In this document: positions 26,307 to 37,920 of the stretch, piece after piece | How the letters are laid out: each line of letters opens with the position of its first letter | Position numbering within the stretch: position 1 is the first letter of the stretch | NCBI RefSeq assembly: GCF_034702125.1 | Contig: NC_085867.1 | Coordinates: 42,104,983-42,168,982 of the forward strand | From: Engraulis encrasicolus | Taxonomy: Eukaryota; Chordata; Actinopteri; Clupeiformes; Engraulidae | Direction of reading: 5' to 3' | DNA length: 64,000 bases | The notes under the pieces: generated by a model | Told to the model about the DNA's origin: nothing | Database searches by the model: none | Seen by the model: the letters and a program-made list of their open reading frames with translations, nothing else | Position numbers and translations under genes: made by a program

Positions 26307-28049
26307 ATGATCAACCGACTGCTGAGGGCCAGAGACAAAGCCTTCAGAGCAGGAGACGTAGCTGGCCTAAAGACAGCAAGGGCTAACCTGTCCCAGGGCA
26401 TCAGGAAAGCAAAAAAGGAATACTCAGACAAAATAACAACACACTTCAAAGACAGCAGAGATGCACAGAGCCTGTGGCAGGGCATACAGGCCATCACGGA
26501 CTATAAGCCTGCACCACGAAGCTGTGACAACAACACCTCTCTGCTAAACGATCTGAATAGTTTCTTTGCCCGCTTTGAAGCACAAAATGACACTCACCCA
26601 CAGAAAACTCCCCCTCCCCCCCATGATCAACCCCTTTACCTGTCCTCTGCCAGTGTTAAGAGGACACTGGCCACCATCAACCCACGCAAAGCAGCTGGCC
26701 CAGACAACATACCAGGCCGAGTGTTGAAGGATTGTGCAGAAGAGCTGAAGGATGTCTTCACAGACATCTTTAACATCTCTCTGGAGCAAGCAGTCATCCC
26801 ATCACTTTTCAAAGCTGCTACCATCATACCTGTGCCGCAGAAATCATCACCATCATGCTTCAATGACTACCGTCCTGTAGCACTGACGCCCATAATCATG
26901 AAGTGCTTCGAACGGCTAGTCCTGTCACACATCAAAGCCACCCTACCCCCCACCCTAGACCCCTACCAGTTCGCATACCGAGCCAAGCGATCCACGGAGG
27001 ATGCAATTTGCTCTGCCCTCCATCCAGCCCTCACCCACTTGGACAATAAAGACTCATATGTGAGAATGCTGTTCATTGACTTCAGTTCAGCATTCAATAC
27101 CATAATACCACAACAACTCATCATCAGAAAACTTGGACAAACTAGGTTTCAGCACCTCCCTCTGCAACTGGCTGTGGACTTCCTGATGCAAAGACCACAA
27201 GCAGTACGGGTAGGGAACAACACCTCGAGCACCCTGACCCTGAGCACGGGGCTCCGCAAGGCTGTGTTCTCAGCCCCCTGCTGTTCACGCTGCTGACACA
27301 CGACTGCACAACGACCCACAGCACTAACCATCTAGTGAAGTTTGCGGATGATACAACACTGGTGGGCATCATCACCAAGGGCGATGAGACTCACTACAGA
27401 GAAGAAGTAGACCTGCTGGCCAGATGGTGCAAAGACAACAACCTCCTGCTGAATGTCAACAAGACCAAGGAGATTGTTGTCAACTTCCAAAGGGTCCATA
27501 AAACAACTGCCACCACTGACCATCGACGGCGATGCTGTGGAGAGAGTGAGCAGCACCAAGTTCCTTGGAGTGCACATCAGCGACGACCTCTCTTGGACCA
27601 CCAACACTACATCACTGGCGAAGAAGGCCCATCAGCGTCTCTACTTCCTGCGCAAACTAAAGAAGGCAAGTGCTACACCCTCCATCATGACAACATTCTA
27701 CAGAGGAACCATAGAGAGCGTCGTGTCCAACTGCATCACAGTGTGGGGAGGAAGCTGCACGGAGAAAAACAGGAAGACACTCCAGCGTGTTGTGAACACA
27801 GCGAAGAAGATCATTGGAGTACCACTCCCCTCCCTGCAGGAAATTTACACCACACGCCTCACCCGGAAAGCACTGATGATCATCAAAGACACAAGCCACC
27901 CTGCACACAAACTGTTCAGCCTCCTGCCCTCTGGAAAGAGGTACAGGCGCCTCCGTTCCCGTACCACCCGGCTGGCGAGCAGCACAATGCACCAAGCGAT
28001 CAAGATGCTGAACACTCAACCCACTCTCCCTCACACTGTCAGCCTCTAG
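26307..28049 (+). pseudogene. Rex1-type reverse transcriptase, broken by frameshifts
   Basis: Three reading frames together cover one reverse transcriptase. The first frame (26307-27296) has [15 protein letters not shown] (about residue 127), [10 protein letters not shown] (about 186) and [11 protein letters not shown] with the first catalytic Asp (about 256). A compensated double shift garbles about 27136-27180. A further shift in the G run near 27248 sends the PQG motif out of frame. The second frame (27335-27500) carries KFADDTTLVG with the catalytic Asp pair. Another shift near 27500 leads into the third frame to 28049, with SSTKFLGVHISDDL and the C-terminal SNCITVWGGSCT region. The protein cannot be made as one chain, so the copy is dead. 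Start and 5' end are set by truncation. Confidence 0.87.
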
Positions 28050-28220
28050 CCAGCAAGGCCACTGACAACCCCCCCCCCCCCCCCCCCACTGTCAGCCTCT
28101 AGCCAGCAAGGCCACTGACAACCCCCCCTCCCCATCCCCACCACCATATCTGCGACTGAACATTCCACCTGCACTACTATACTTGTGACTGAACTTTCAA
28201 CCTGCACTAACTCAAAACAT

Positions 28221-28318
<98 letters not shown>

Positions 28319-28359
28319 GCACACTGCACTTTCTGCACTAAACCCAACATACACACACT

Positions 28360-28408
<49 letters not shown>

Positions 28409-28454
28409 ACGAACACACACACAAGACGCACACCGCACCTTCTACCTGCACTAA

Positions 28455-28530
<76 letters not shown>

Positions 28531-28550
28531 CACACACACACACACACTGC
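28034..28550. repeat. 3'-UTR repeats: 53-bp duplication and three (CA)n blocks
   Basis: The unit beginning cactgtcagcctctagcc is duplicated at a 53-bp spacing, with a C run of about 19 between copies. Three CA blocks (about 28219-28317, 28360-28402, 28459-28546) are separated by related spacers containing ctgcactaaac, suggesting that a spacer-plus-CA module was itself amplified. Confidence 0.9.
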
Positions 28551-28911
28551 TGCTGGTGTACTTGACAGACCTTTTTATATTTATTTTCTTCAAAATGCTA
28601 CTATTACCATGTCAGAACGCTATAAAGGACTTTTTTTAGGAAAAGCACAAAAACACAACAAATACCTCTTAATGTATGTCCTCTACAAGTCTTCTGTTGT
28701 CCAGTCTTGCACTTTAAATGTCTGTATGAGCACTGTCTATGTCCATACTGTCTTAAGTCCATGTATAAGTACTGTCTATGTCTATACTGTCTATGTCCTT
28801 ACCTTAATTAGTCTATGTCTGTATGGGAAAGCAAGAAATGTAATTTCAAATTCTTTGTATGACCAGTGCATGTAAAGAAATTGACAATAAAACCTACTTG
28901 ACTTGACTTGA

Positions 28912-29265
28912 TATGCGAAAAGTCCCTTCCTCATCGGAGTAAGTTGTTCTTACTGCTTAGAAACAGACATCTGTTTACGTTTGGTCAGAATGCATAGAGC
29001 TGGAGCTGGAGCCTAATCATTCTCCCTTCGCTCCAAGAGTGACAGAACTTTTAATTGCTGCCAGACTGTAAAGTTGCCAACATTCCTCTAAATGGTTTGC
29101 TAAGCATTGACGTCAGCACCAAGCGGCCGAGGCGACAGCGAGGGGAGTGAGTGAGGGCAGCTCAGTTTAACGCGTTCCTCCTCACTCGCTCTCGCTCTCG
29201 CACTCTCAGCCTTGCGGCTGCATTGTTTTCATCAGATAAATAGTGCAAGGTATTTAACCTCATTT
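28912..29265. other. Non-coding stretch with a CpG-richer patch
   Basis: About 29100-29220 has a cluster of CG dinucleotides (gcggccgaggcg, aacgcg, ctcgctctcgctctcgc). It could be a promoter, but no exon with splice signals is evident nearby. Confidence 0.35.
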
Positions 29266-29269
29266 GCGT

Positions 29270-29420
29270 GGACTGAGCCTATATGTTATAGCCTTACTGT
29301 CACCAGAATTGTAATGACCCAAGTCTTACTCTGTTACATAATGCTCTCTGTAACAAGCAATGTTGTTATGATGTAGTTGAGTCCTCAGCAGGCCCATCTG
29401 TGCAGAGGCAACAGCAGGTT
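29270..29420 (+). repeat. Dispersed fish repeat, third copy
   Basis: Shares ttatagccttactgtcacca, gaattgtaatgac, tctgttac and gtagttgag with 14925-15060, in the same order. Confidence 0.6.
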
Positions 29421-29896
29421 TTTTTGGATATAGGACTGGTTTCAGGGCATCCTAGTGTGGTTGATGTTATTATTGCATGGTATTAGTCTGGTTAAATCTA
29501 TCTGATGTGTTTTTGGGGGTTTTGTCACACATTTTTTTACGGTTGTTTTTAGTAGAAGATTGCAATTGCATTTTTCTCATGTGAAACAGTCTGACAAACA
29601 AGAAGCCACAAGTAATACTCTGCATAACTGAGTGGTAATGGGGATCCATTGTGAATATGTTTGCAGAAGGTTGTAAAAATGGTGTTTCCTGCATGCTTAA
29701 TTATGCCTAATAAATCATGTTAACTGCCAAAAATCTAATCATATCGTCCACATGAGCGGTCACACAAATACTAAGGCTAACTCAAGCTATATTCTGTAGT
29801 TTTTTCTTACATGTAGGTGGATTGTTGTTCCAGTATTTGTTATCATAATTGAGAGATTAACCCCGTATTGCCATGCACACACAACACTCCCAACAA

Positions 29897-29963
29897 CAGT
29901 GGAGCATATAGGAGGGCCTGGGCCAAGGGGCCAATGCCCTGCTTGCCTATAGCTCCACCCCTG
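29897..29963. mobile_element. Small hAT-like inverted-repeat element, 67 bp
   Basis: Starts CAGTGGAGCATATAGG and ends CCTATAGCTCCACCCCTG, an inverted pair. No flanking 8-bp duplication is visible, so it may be an internally deleted and decayed copy. Confidence 0.5.
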
Positions 29964-30156
29964 TGATGCTATCTGAAAAGGCCAGGTGGCTGACATGACT
30001 CAGAGAGGCGGTTTAGCAAGATTGCACACGCACAGCAAGGACAGTCCATGCAAACTGGGAACACTGAATACAAGCAAAGACGGCTTTTCTATTGTAATAG
30101 AATTTCAGATTCACTTTTTCTCATAAAGCTGTATAATGTCAAAAAAATGTTTAGTT

Positions 30157-30312
30157 GGCCCTATACCGTGGTTCTAACGGTAGGGCTCTCATCTACTACG
30201 TGGCTGACCCGGATTGGATTCCGGCCCGTGTCCCTTCCCCGTCTCTCTCTCCCCACTTGCTTCCTGTCACCGTCTTCACTGTCCTATCAAAATAAAGGCG
30301 AATTGTTTTGCC
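30157..30312 (+). mobile_element. tRNA-derived SINE
   Basis: A tRNA-like head has an A-box-like gtggttctaacggtaggg (about 30168) and a B-box-like gattggattcc (about 30212), at normal Pol III spacing. A body ending ttcctgtcac...tcaaaataaagg matches the end of the element at 12786-13110. No tRNA acceptor stem is preserved. Confidence 0.65.
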
Positions 30313-30659
30313 TTAGAACAAGCCACACTTTACTCAGAACAAGCCAGACTTTATTGTTGCACTTTATTGTAATTACCTCAGGAGCAAGCAAAAACGTGTA
30401 GGCCTATCCACGTTTAATACTTACCATAGTCACAGACAATGTCTTGAACTTAGTATATGTCATCAAAAACAAAAGATTTAGTAGGCTACAAATGGACTGA
30501 CGTTTTCTCCTCGAAGCTTCTTTTGATGGGTATCTTGACACAGCCTACAGCACAGCAAAGTAACGCACACAAGTACGCCACACTGGATCATTCCAATCGC
30601 CTGTTTCCCATTTCAATGTCCTGAGCCTTTTTTTTTTGCAAACAGCTTTTTGTACGCCA

Positions 30660-30832
30660 TTCCACCAGTGGAACGCTGTAATAGTCCTTGAAAAGTGAAC
30701 TACCACAGTATTACACTACTATGACATGACACAGAGTCTTTAGTAATGCATAACGATTTAGTCATTGCCATTCTGGTTACAGCAAATTTTTCTAACAAGG
30801 GCGACGTCTTAACGGGTTAAATGTTGCAGCAG
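30660..30832 (-). repeat. Dispersed fish repeat (other end of the ttaacccgttaagac family)
   Basis: On the minus strand it begins ttaacccgttaagac and continues through gtaaccagaatggcaatgac and tactaaagactctgtgtcat. Partial copies lie at 18640-18740 and 49535-49620. It appears to be the fuller representative of the dispersed family noted at 14925, 18245 and 29270. Confidence 0.6.
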
Positions 30833-32409
30833 CAGTAGAAAAAGCAGGAACACTCCCAAGTCTCTCAGCTCTGCTGCAGGAGAGCAATGAGAGGAGCTCA
30901 GCTATGCTATGACTTCAGTATCTGATGCCTGCCTCCCTGCTTCACATAAAGCCATGTGCCACGGCTCCTGACGTCACTACAGAGGCCCCCGAAAACCACC
31001 GAGCTGGAGTCTTGTAGGCTTGTTTGGTAAACACTCCCTTTAGAAACTTAGCTAAGCGATCAGAATGTGGCGAGGAGCCGTGCCAGAATTAATATGAGGT
31101 TAATGACATGGTTTGGCCGGGTGCCTGGCTCTATTGATTAAATGTGCAGCCCCCCCACCCCCTCTAAAAAAAATCCCCACCATCTCCACAAAACATGAAG
31201 CTACAGTGCCTGCTTAATGGAAACCATTCCTTTTTTATTTCCTTCTCAAACTTGAGCGCACAGAAAAAAAAGAATCTTCCTCACAGATTTTTTTGCGAGC
31301 AAACTCTGCCTTGGTGAATTGGTGTATCGTTTCACTCTGACACACATCCAGACTATACGTTGACCCCTTGACACGTTAAACAACATGGCCTGCTCGACAT
31401 TACAAGTCACGACCAAATATTTTGAGTAGTCTAATAGAGGTATGCCACTGATCACCTCGAAAAATATACAGTTCTGACATGCAATAACACAACACATAGC
31501 CCATTCATTCTTTAAAACTGGCTAATCATCCAACTAACTATGTAGGGACAGAAGACAAACTTTAGTCTATGTTTTAATTGTTTGAGTTGACAGAAATTTG
31601 AAGTGTTTCTTTCATTATAAAACAAATCTTGGCTTGATCAAAAGTGGTGCACGGACACATCTGGAGCTGATCTTGTGGGAAACGTATGTTACACTGAATC
31701 TTGGCTCGAAGGTAAATGAGGAGAGAAGTGGCCCAATTAAAAAAAAACAATCTCATCTAATGAACCAAGTACTAGTATTTCATAGCACCAACTAATCAAG
31801 AATTAAATAAACGAACGCCTATTTAAAAAAAAAGAGAGAATAAAATGTCAGATTTAAGTAAATGCTACAGTTACTTGAGAGAAACAACAATCAAAAGTGT
31901 GATGACCTTATATTTTGTAAAACCTGCTATGTATTGTATAACCTCGTTTAAACCAGCAATGTTTTTACACGTGCCTGTGTGCAGGCAGACAGTTCAATCA
32001 GAGTCTTTGGAATAAGGTGTATACATAGCCTAGTCAATTGGACATACTATCTGCCATAGCCCCACAAAATATTTTTGCCTGGCGAGTTGGTAGCTATAGC
32101 ACCACACCATCAGCTACAGTCCAGAAGGACACAAATCTCTCCTGCAATCACTACACTATACTGTACAACATTTTGTTTCTGTTTGAGCCTGTGTTGTGAG
32201 TCATAGGGGAGGCCTGTGCTGGCCTATTTTGTACAGTTGAACAGTTTGAAACCAGTTTGAATGCCAACCGTTGGGCTCCTCAGCTTCATCAATGGAGCGT
32301 TGCCAGACTTCATGTTATGGTCTGGCTTCCAGGGTTAGCAATCACCCCGCATACTCTTTATTTTGTGGAATGCATACAGTGTACATGTGGAAATTCAAGG
32401 CCAGGACCC
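30833..32409. other. Non-coding stretch, nothing recognised
   Basis: AT-rich with only short chance open frames. No splice-bounded exon or element was found in about 1.5 kb. Confidence 0.5.
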
Positions 32410-32503
32410 TGTTTCTCAAAAGCATTGTTGCTAACCAGTTAGCAACTTAGTGAGTTGCCAATCAGAAATCGCACTTAGATAGCAACGATGCTGTCGAGAA
32501 ACA
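32410..32503. mobile_element. Small inverted-repeat element, 94 bp
   Basis: Arms tgtttctcaaaagcattgtt and, at the right, aacgatgctgtcgagaaaca pair with few mismatches. The loop contains a second palindromic motif based on gttagcaact. It resembles a common short fish MITE. No target duplication was identified. Confidence 0.6.
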
Positions 32504-32977
32504 CACCAGCCCTGGACACTGAAGTGCATGTGAAAGTACTTAGTGAGAACTTTGCCACCGACCTCTGTGGCTGCCACCCCCCCCCCCCCCCTCTCCTTTG
32601 GCCCCTGTCCAGGATGTAGGACCACTTTATAGGCGAAGAGATACACCATCCAAACCACAGCTGTTAGCAGTGCTTCAGAATGCTCTATTCAAGACAAGAC
32701 CGGAAAGGTTGGTTTGGACTAGATGGCTTGGGTAGAAAAATGATTTCTTTTCTCTCCCTCTTCTGTCTCCCTTAGCTCAGTCAACATTTCTGGAATTCAG
32801 ACTCTCTAGGCCCTTGTTAAACCAATTAGGAGTCTAGAAATTAAAAGTCTCTCTTGTATTGACGAAGTTCGAGGTCACTTGGGTTGAGTCAATTATGCAT
32901 GTATCTGACGTGCAAGTTGTACACTAGCCTTTATTGTGTTGCCTTTATGTATCTCCTCATATCAAATGTGAATATAC

Positions 32978-33275
32978 GGTAACACTTTACTTGACGCTGG
33001 CATCATAAGTATGACATAACGGTATCATAACATTGTCATAATGCAGTCATGAATGTGTCATAAACATTATGTCAATGTCATAAACATGGTATGACTTTGT
33101 CTTCAAGCGAAATTCGGTTATAACAAAGACAGGCCTAACAATGTCAACTTTTCATGGCCATAAAACGTTAATGACATTGGCATTATGTTTATGACACATT
33201 CATGACTGCATTATGACAATGTTATGACACCGTTATGTCATACGTATGACCCCGGCCGTCAAGTAAAGTGTTGCC
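32978..33275. mobile_element. Long-TIR MITE with GGTAACACTTTA ends
   Basis: Two arms of roughly 130 bp are inverted repeats rich in tcataa/ttatga words. The start is GGTAACACTTTACTTGACG and the end CGTCAAGTAAAGTGTTGCC. The flanks gaatatac (32970-32977) and aaatatac (33276-33283) form an 8-bp duplication with one mismatch. Confidence 0.87.
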
Positions 33276-33328
33276 AAATATACTGTACTGTACATGTGCC
33301 GTGAGGGGAAAATTGATGAATGCTTGTT

Positions 33329-33691
33329 TGGTTACACTTTATAATAATGTCTGCTTAGTAAAGACTTCATAAATCATTTACTAATGATGAACGAAACATT
33401 AACAAATGTTTTTAGCATTAACTAAGTTTTATTAATGCTTTATAAAATATCTACAAATAATATATACAAGATTTTACATACCTTATAACAGAGTATTTTA
33501 TTCATTTACAAGCAATTTGTAAATGTTTGATAAATATAAGATGTTAACATAACATTTCTTAGTCATTTACAAACATTTGTTAACATTTCCTAGTCATTTA
33601 CAAACTTTTGTTAATGTTTTGTTCATCAATAGTTAATTATTTATTAAGTCTTTATAATGCTTTTTTGCATCCATTATTATAAAGTGTTACC
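33329..33691. mobile_element. Long-TIR MITE with GGTTACACTTTA ends
   Basis: The start GGTTACACTTTATAATAATG and the end CATTATTATAAAGTGTTACC are inverted repeats, with further inverted homology inside. The flanking direct repeat is tgcttgtt (33321-33328, 33692-33699). It lies only 53 bp from the preceding element and shares its terminal motif but not its interior. Confidence 0.85.
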
Positions 33692-33933
33692 TGCTTGTTC
33701 TTTATACAGCAAAGTGTGAATCTTGACCTCCATCCATAATGCTTGTCTTCTAGCTAACTTTTAACACCAAACGTGCATTCCCCCAATCATGTCCTCTTGC
33801 CAGGGATATTGCACTGCTGGCCGCAACACTGAAAAACAAGACGCGGCTCTGTCCAGGGAGTCTATTACAAACACGGTGCGGGGCCAAAAAAAGCCAAGCA
33901 TGGTCTGGATCAGATTGTTTGAATTAGTGAGTT

Positions 33934-34230
33934 TTGTGTCTCTTCTCTACTCTTCTCTTCTCTTCTCTTCTCTTCTCTTCTCTTCTCTTCTCTTCTCTTC
34001 TCTCCTCTGCACCTCTCCTTTTCTCTCATCTCTTTTCTTCTCCTGTCCTCTCCTCTTATTTCCTCTCCTCTCCTCTCATCTACACCTCTCATTTTCTCTC
34101 CTCTCCTCTCCACTCCTCTTCTTTCCTCTCCTCTTCTCTGCACCTCTCCTTTTCTTTCCTCTCATCTCCTCTCCTCTCTTCTCCTCCCTGCACTTCTCCT
34201 CTCCGCTCCGCTCCTATCCTCCCCTGTTCA
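33934..34230. repeat. Pyrimidine tract with (TTCTC)n
   Basis: A pure TTCTC pentanucleotide run at about 33945-34002 passes into irregular CT-rich sequence. It is the complement in type of the AAGAG repeat at 16374-16597. The long Ser/Leu frame across it is an artefact. Confidence 0.92.
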
Positions 34231-34433
34231 CATTGGAGGAGGGCCAGGTGGCGTTTGGGAGGAACGCCTGCCAAGGGCTCTCCATCCATCCACCCACCTG
34301 CATGCCTGCCTGCACGCCTTGCCCATCCGCCTGGTCATTCATCCAGGCCCACTCCGCCCTACCGCCCTCCCGCCCTGGACGCGCAGAATGCTCTCCCTGG
34401 CTGCAGGAGCCCAGTCAAAGGCCTGCCATGCTC

Positions 34434-34482
34434 ACACACACACACACACGCACACACACATGCACACACACACACACACGCA
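34434..34482. repeat. Interrupted (CA)n microsatellite
   Basis: A short CA run with G and T interruptions. Confidence 0.9.
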
Positions 34483-34980
34483 CAGCATACCAGCGAGGCC
34501 TCCAGGGGTCCCGGGATGACATCACGGGCTGATGTCATGCAGACGGGCGTGGTCTACAGAGAGAGAGGGGAAGCAGAGCAGCTGAGGGCCGGAGCGGAGC
34601 GGAGTGCAGGAATGCAGCTCAGCTGAACTCCACACTCTCTCCACTGGCCCCTGGAGAGCAGAGCGAGATAGCCTAGCCCTGGCCCAGCGGCGCATGCAGC
34701 AGCCCAGCTTGCGTAGTGTGGTGCTGTGATGTGATGTGATGGAAAAACAAAATATGCCATGACACCATCACCCCGTATAACTCATCTACATCTATAAAGA
34801 CATGAACTACATAAAACAAAAACAAATAAACCTCCGCCCTCCTCCTCTTTAGCCTTTGGGCTACTCTGACTTAACCGTCAATTTTTTAAATATTTCTGGC
34901 CGAGTGGGTTTTAGTGAAAAAGTAAAAAGTTAGTTCTCCATTGCCAAGCCCAGGACACTGGCTCGAGGGAAGCTGTAGAC

Positions 34981-35124
34981 CAGGGTTGGACTGGCCATCC
35001 CGCTTTTTTATTCTGAAAATACGAGGGCGCCGCACCCTCGGTTAGACAGTTCTGCGCCGCTAATTATGAGGGGCCCCTTTTAGCCAAAAGTGCCCGGGCC
35101 CTATTTCTCCTCCACCCAGCCCTG
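34981..35124. mobile_element. hAT-like MITE, 144 bp
   Basis: The duplication ctgtagac (34973-34980, 35125-35132) is perfect. Ends CAGGGTTGGACTGGCC and, inverted, CAGGGCTGGGTGGAGG. The same family, in the opposite orientation, is at 60575-60814; both share agggcccgggcacttttgg-type sequence (complement here). Confidence 0.9.
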
Positions 35125-35132
35125 CTGTAGAC

Positions 35133-35690
35133 AGTACTGAGATATGATAACTTCAAACCACAACAGTTGCTGTGGTGATCATGTGACTTCGGGTCAGAGG
35201 TGACATCTTGCAGCATGGCCTCACAGATTCTCACCGCAGAATATACCGTACCTGAGATACAATACCATCTGTAAGTAATTGTACTGAAAATAAATATCAC
35301 ATTCCTTCCCATCAAAGTTCATTATTCATTGTTAAGAGTTTGCTTCAACTGAATATTTAAAATGTTATGGTACGAGGCGTAAACACTTTAACCCAGAATT
35401 GCTTTCACTTAACCGGCCTTGCCGCCCACTTGAATATTCTATTATTAATGTATTCAAACATTTATGGCATTCATAATTAACAAGAGTGGGGCCATTTCTG
35501 TCCACCTTTAAGATGCATCATGCACCTGAAGACTGTTCTGTTCCATGTACAGTACACTGCCTATTATAAACAACACAAACCTCAAATAACCAACAATTTC
35601 CTGTATATGGCTTGTTTATCATGATGCTACTTGCTCTGCAGTCTGGGATTTGTTACGCTCTACACAGCTCAAGCTTGCTCTTCCATGCAT
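35133..35690. other. Non-coding stretch, nothing recognised
   Basis: No gene or element found. Confidence 0.5.
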
Positions 35691-35714
35691 ACAGTAGCTA
35701 TAGCTTGTTTTCAG

Positions 35715-35762
35715 TTCTCTATCTGAAGTCACTTTGGATAAAAGTATAAATGTAATGTAATG
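35715..35762 (+). mobile_element. L2-type 3' tail (LINE or SINE end)
   Basis: The text cactttggataaaagtataa followed by aatgtaatgtaatg is the 3' end shared by L2-like LINEs and the SINEs that use them, ending in TGTAA units. The upstream body is not recognisable. Confidence 0.6.
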
Positions 35763-36360
35763 TCCCATCATGCAAGCCTATCATTTAATGATTAGTCCCA
35801 ATAATGTTTAAAATTATTCATGTTGCAATTGATTCATGTTGAGCGGTGTGGGGGATTTTTCATTTTGCTGCTTTGCAAATACATTAAAAATCCTGCATCA
35901 GCTTACAGTCATCCTGCGCTCCTCTAGGTTCCTGTGAAGCCTTGGCAAATGCATCAGTCATCTAACGGATAGATGACAATGGTGAAACGATGGGACTTAG
36001 TCAGCAGAATCAGCCCTCTCTAGTTCCTCCTCCTCCACTGCTTTTGATGGCAGTTGTGTCCCTGAAGTATCCAAATTTACTGGCACCAAGGGACGTCAAT
36101 CCCCCACACAGCAGTTGAAAGACGTCAGTGTCAGCTGAACTGACAGCATTTTTATTGGGTTGTTGTAATTGTTGTTGTTATGATGCTTTGTCTTTTAACG
36201 TCAATTTATGATCAGTGACTCTTTAAATCAATACCCAATACTGTCCAACAGTGACATAATGACATCCAATGTCTACAGTATGGGATATAATTTAGGAGAA
36301 TCAATGATACACGTATAGCTTAAGAGAATTCCAGGGCATACCGGATTCGAAGAAGAATGA

Positions 36361-36586
36361 GGGTCAAAGACGTCCTTGTCATTCAGTGTTACAGACACCT
36401 TCCGCCGACTGTAACTGCAAAAAAACATGATTTTTAAATTGTTTCAAGTGAATGGATGACAGCCGAGGCTTTCATGAATTCCCTGTAACAATAAATAAAT
36501 AAAAAGAGTCATGTTTTTTACAGTTACAGTCAGCAGAAGGCATCCGTTACACTGAATGACCATGCCATTTTGCACGTCTTTGACCC
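36361..36586. mobile_element. Fold-back MITE, 226 bp
   Basis: Long inverted arms at 36361-36432 and 36507-36586 match through gggtcaaagacgt, attcagtgttacag, gactgtaactg and aaaaaacatga. The central part is AT-rich. The target duplication is unclear. Confidence 0.8.
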
Positions 36587-36649
36587 ACGAGCACCTTTGT
36601 GTCCAACATGGTGGTCAGACATGGCTGCTGATTTCCAACTCAATAAATA

Positions 36650-36808
36650 CTCAAAAGTCCTGGAGATACTAAATCCTGCCCAATTTGAGATCAATTCTAT
36701 TGATTTCTATGGCCACGAATCTACTGCAAAGTCCATCCCATTTTATTGCCCGCAGATGGTCATCCTAAATAGCCCAATTGGGCGAGACACCACCCAATCT
36801 GGCAACGC
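36650..36808 (-). mobile_element. Partial hAT-like MITE related to 16665-16869
   Basis: Shares gattgatttctatggc-type and cccaatctggcaac sequence with that element in the opposite orientation. The left end is not identifiable and the right end is degenerate. An 89-codon open frame over this region is not a gene. Confidence 0.55.
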
Positions 36809-36810
36809 AT

Positions 36811-37390
36811 GTCTCCAGTCACCAGACATGTTTAAATGAGCAGCCATATGCACTTCTGTTGGCTTTGAACTGAACTTTATTAGCCTGGGGGACCCCAACT
36901 CGATCTTTCACTTCCTCAGACTTGTGCTTCCTTTCACTGCAAGGAATCTGGACACTCAATAAACATGAGCATTTCCTGGTGCTTTCACTTTTGTGTGAAA
37001 TGTAACCACTGGGCCTGTCTTTTTAAACAATAGCTGTCTTCTGGTTGAGGTCATGGTTGAATGCACAATACATCCTCAAACTTAATGCTCAAGTACAATG
37101 TCATCTAAACATCTGCGTGTCGATCGGTTACAAGAATTTGCACTTGCAAACATACTGTAAGCCTACACAGAACAACTTGACTTGGCAATTCTGTGATTAA
37201 AATGAAATGATGACCATTTACGGGTAATCAAACTGATTGCTGTTGTCAGTGTCAGTGCAACCACATGTATGTCTCAAGAGGAAGGCTTGCATAAATCAAG
37301 ACTGTGAAAGACTAACAGAGAACAGATTTCATGTTTTGGGTCAAAGGTCAAGGTCAATGAAATCATAGCATTCCTCCTCTTCTTCTTCTT
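36811..37390. other. Non-coding stretch, nothing recognised
   Basis: No gene or element found. Confidence 0.5.
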
Positions 37391-37555
37391 GGGTTAGGGT
37401 TAGGGTTCTTGACAGTACTAGTTGTAGCGGTAGCAGTAGTATCCCTAGTAGTAGTAATAGTAGTAATAGTAGTAGTAGTAGTAGTAGTAGTAGTAGAAGT
37501 AGTACCTGTAGAAGTAATAGTAATAGTCATAGTCATAGTGGTAGTAGTAGTAAAG
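37391..37555. repeat. Telomere-like GGGTTA units next to (GTA)n
   Basis: gggttagggttagggtt (37391-37407) is a short interstitial telomere-type repeat. Ten bases later an irregular GTA/GTAATA trinucleotide repeat runs to about 37555. Confidence 0.85.
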
Positions 37556-37920
37556 AGTTGTCAATACAGTTTTCCAGTGTGACCTATAAATGTAGATGTC
37601 CAAAAATGGTCAATTTGCTGATCCTGGTCCTCATCCTGCTGTATTCATATGTCACACCATCTATCTAAATCTGTATCAGGCACATATAGGGCCTACTGTA
37701 TGTCTTGCACATACACGTATCCTGTATAGACATATAGGTCTTGACTCCCATGATTTAAAGGATCCATATTTGGCATGAAACGGTCTTGCCCTAAATCCCC
37801 ATCCTGCTTAATAAAGTGTCTACGTGTGCTGTTGGCTTGTCAGGTGACAGGAAGTGCTTGTGAGCCGAGGCAGGTGGAGTGTAGCGTAGCGTAGTAGTGA
37901 GAAGGGTGGCTACCGCTACG

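Larger units (their letters stand above)
26305..28911 (+). mobile_element. Rex1/Babar-type LINE, 5'-truncated and frameshifted
   Basis: The coding part (26307-28049) is followed by a 3' UTR with a 53-bp tandem duplication (28034 and 28087), three CA blocks and a terminal acttgacttgactt tail at 28896-28910. The endonuclease region upstream is absent. The motif [10 protein letters not shown] is characteristic of fish Rex1 reverse transcriptases. The body is shared by remnants at 50815-51095 and 52147-52320, both on the minus strand. Confidence 0.87.

Noticed and set aside
33789..34532. 247-codon Ser/Leu-rich open frame
   Set aside because: Produced by the TTCTC and CT-rich tract; low complexity.
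36570..36839. 89-codon plus-strand open frame
   Set aside because: Covers the end of a fold-back MITE and a decayed hAT copy.
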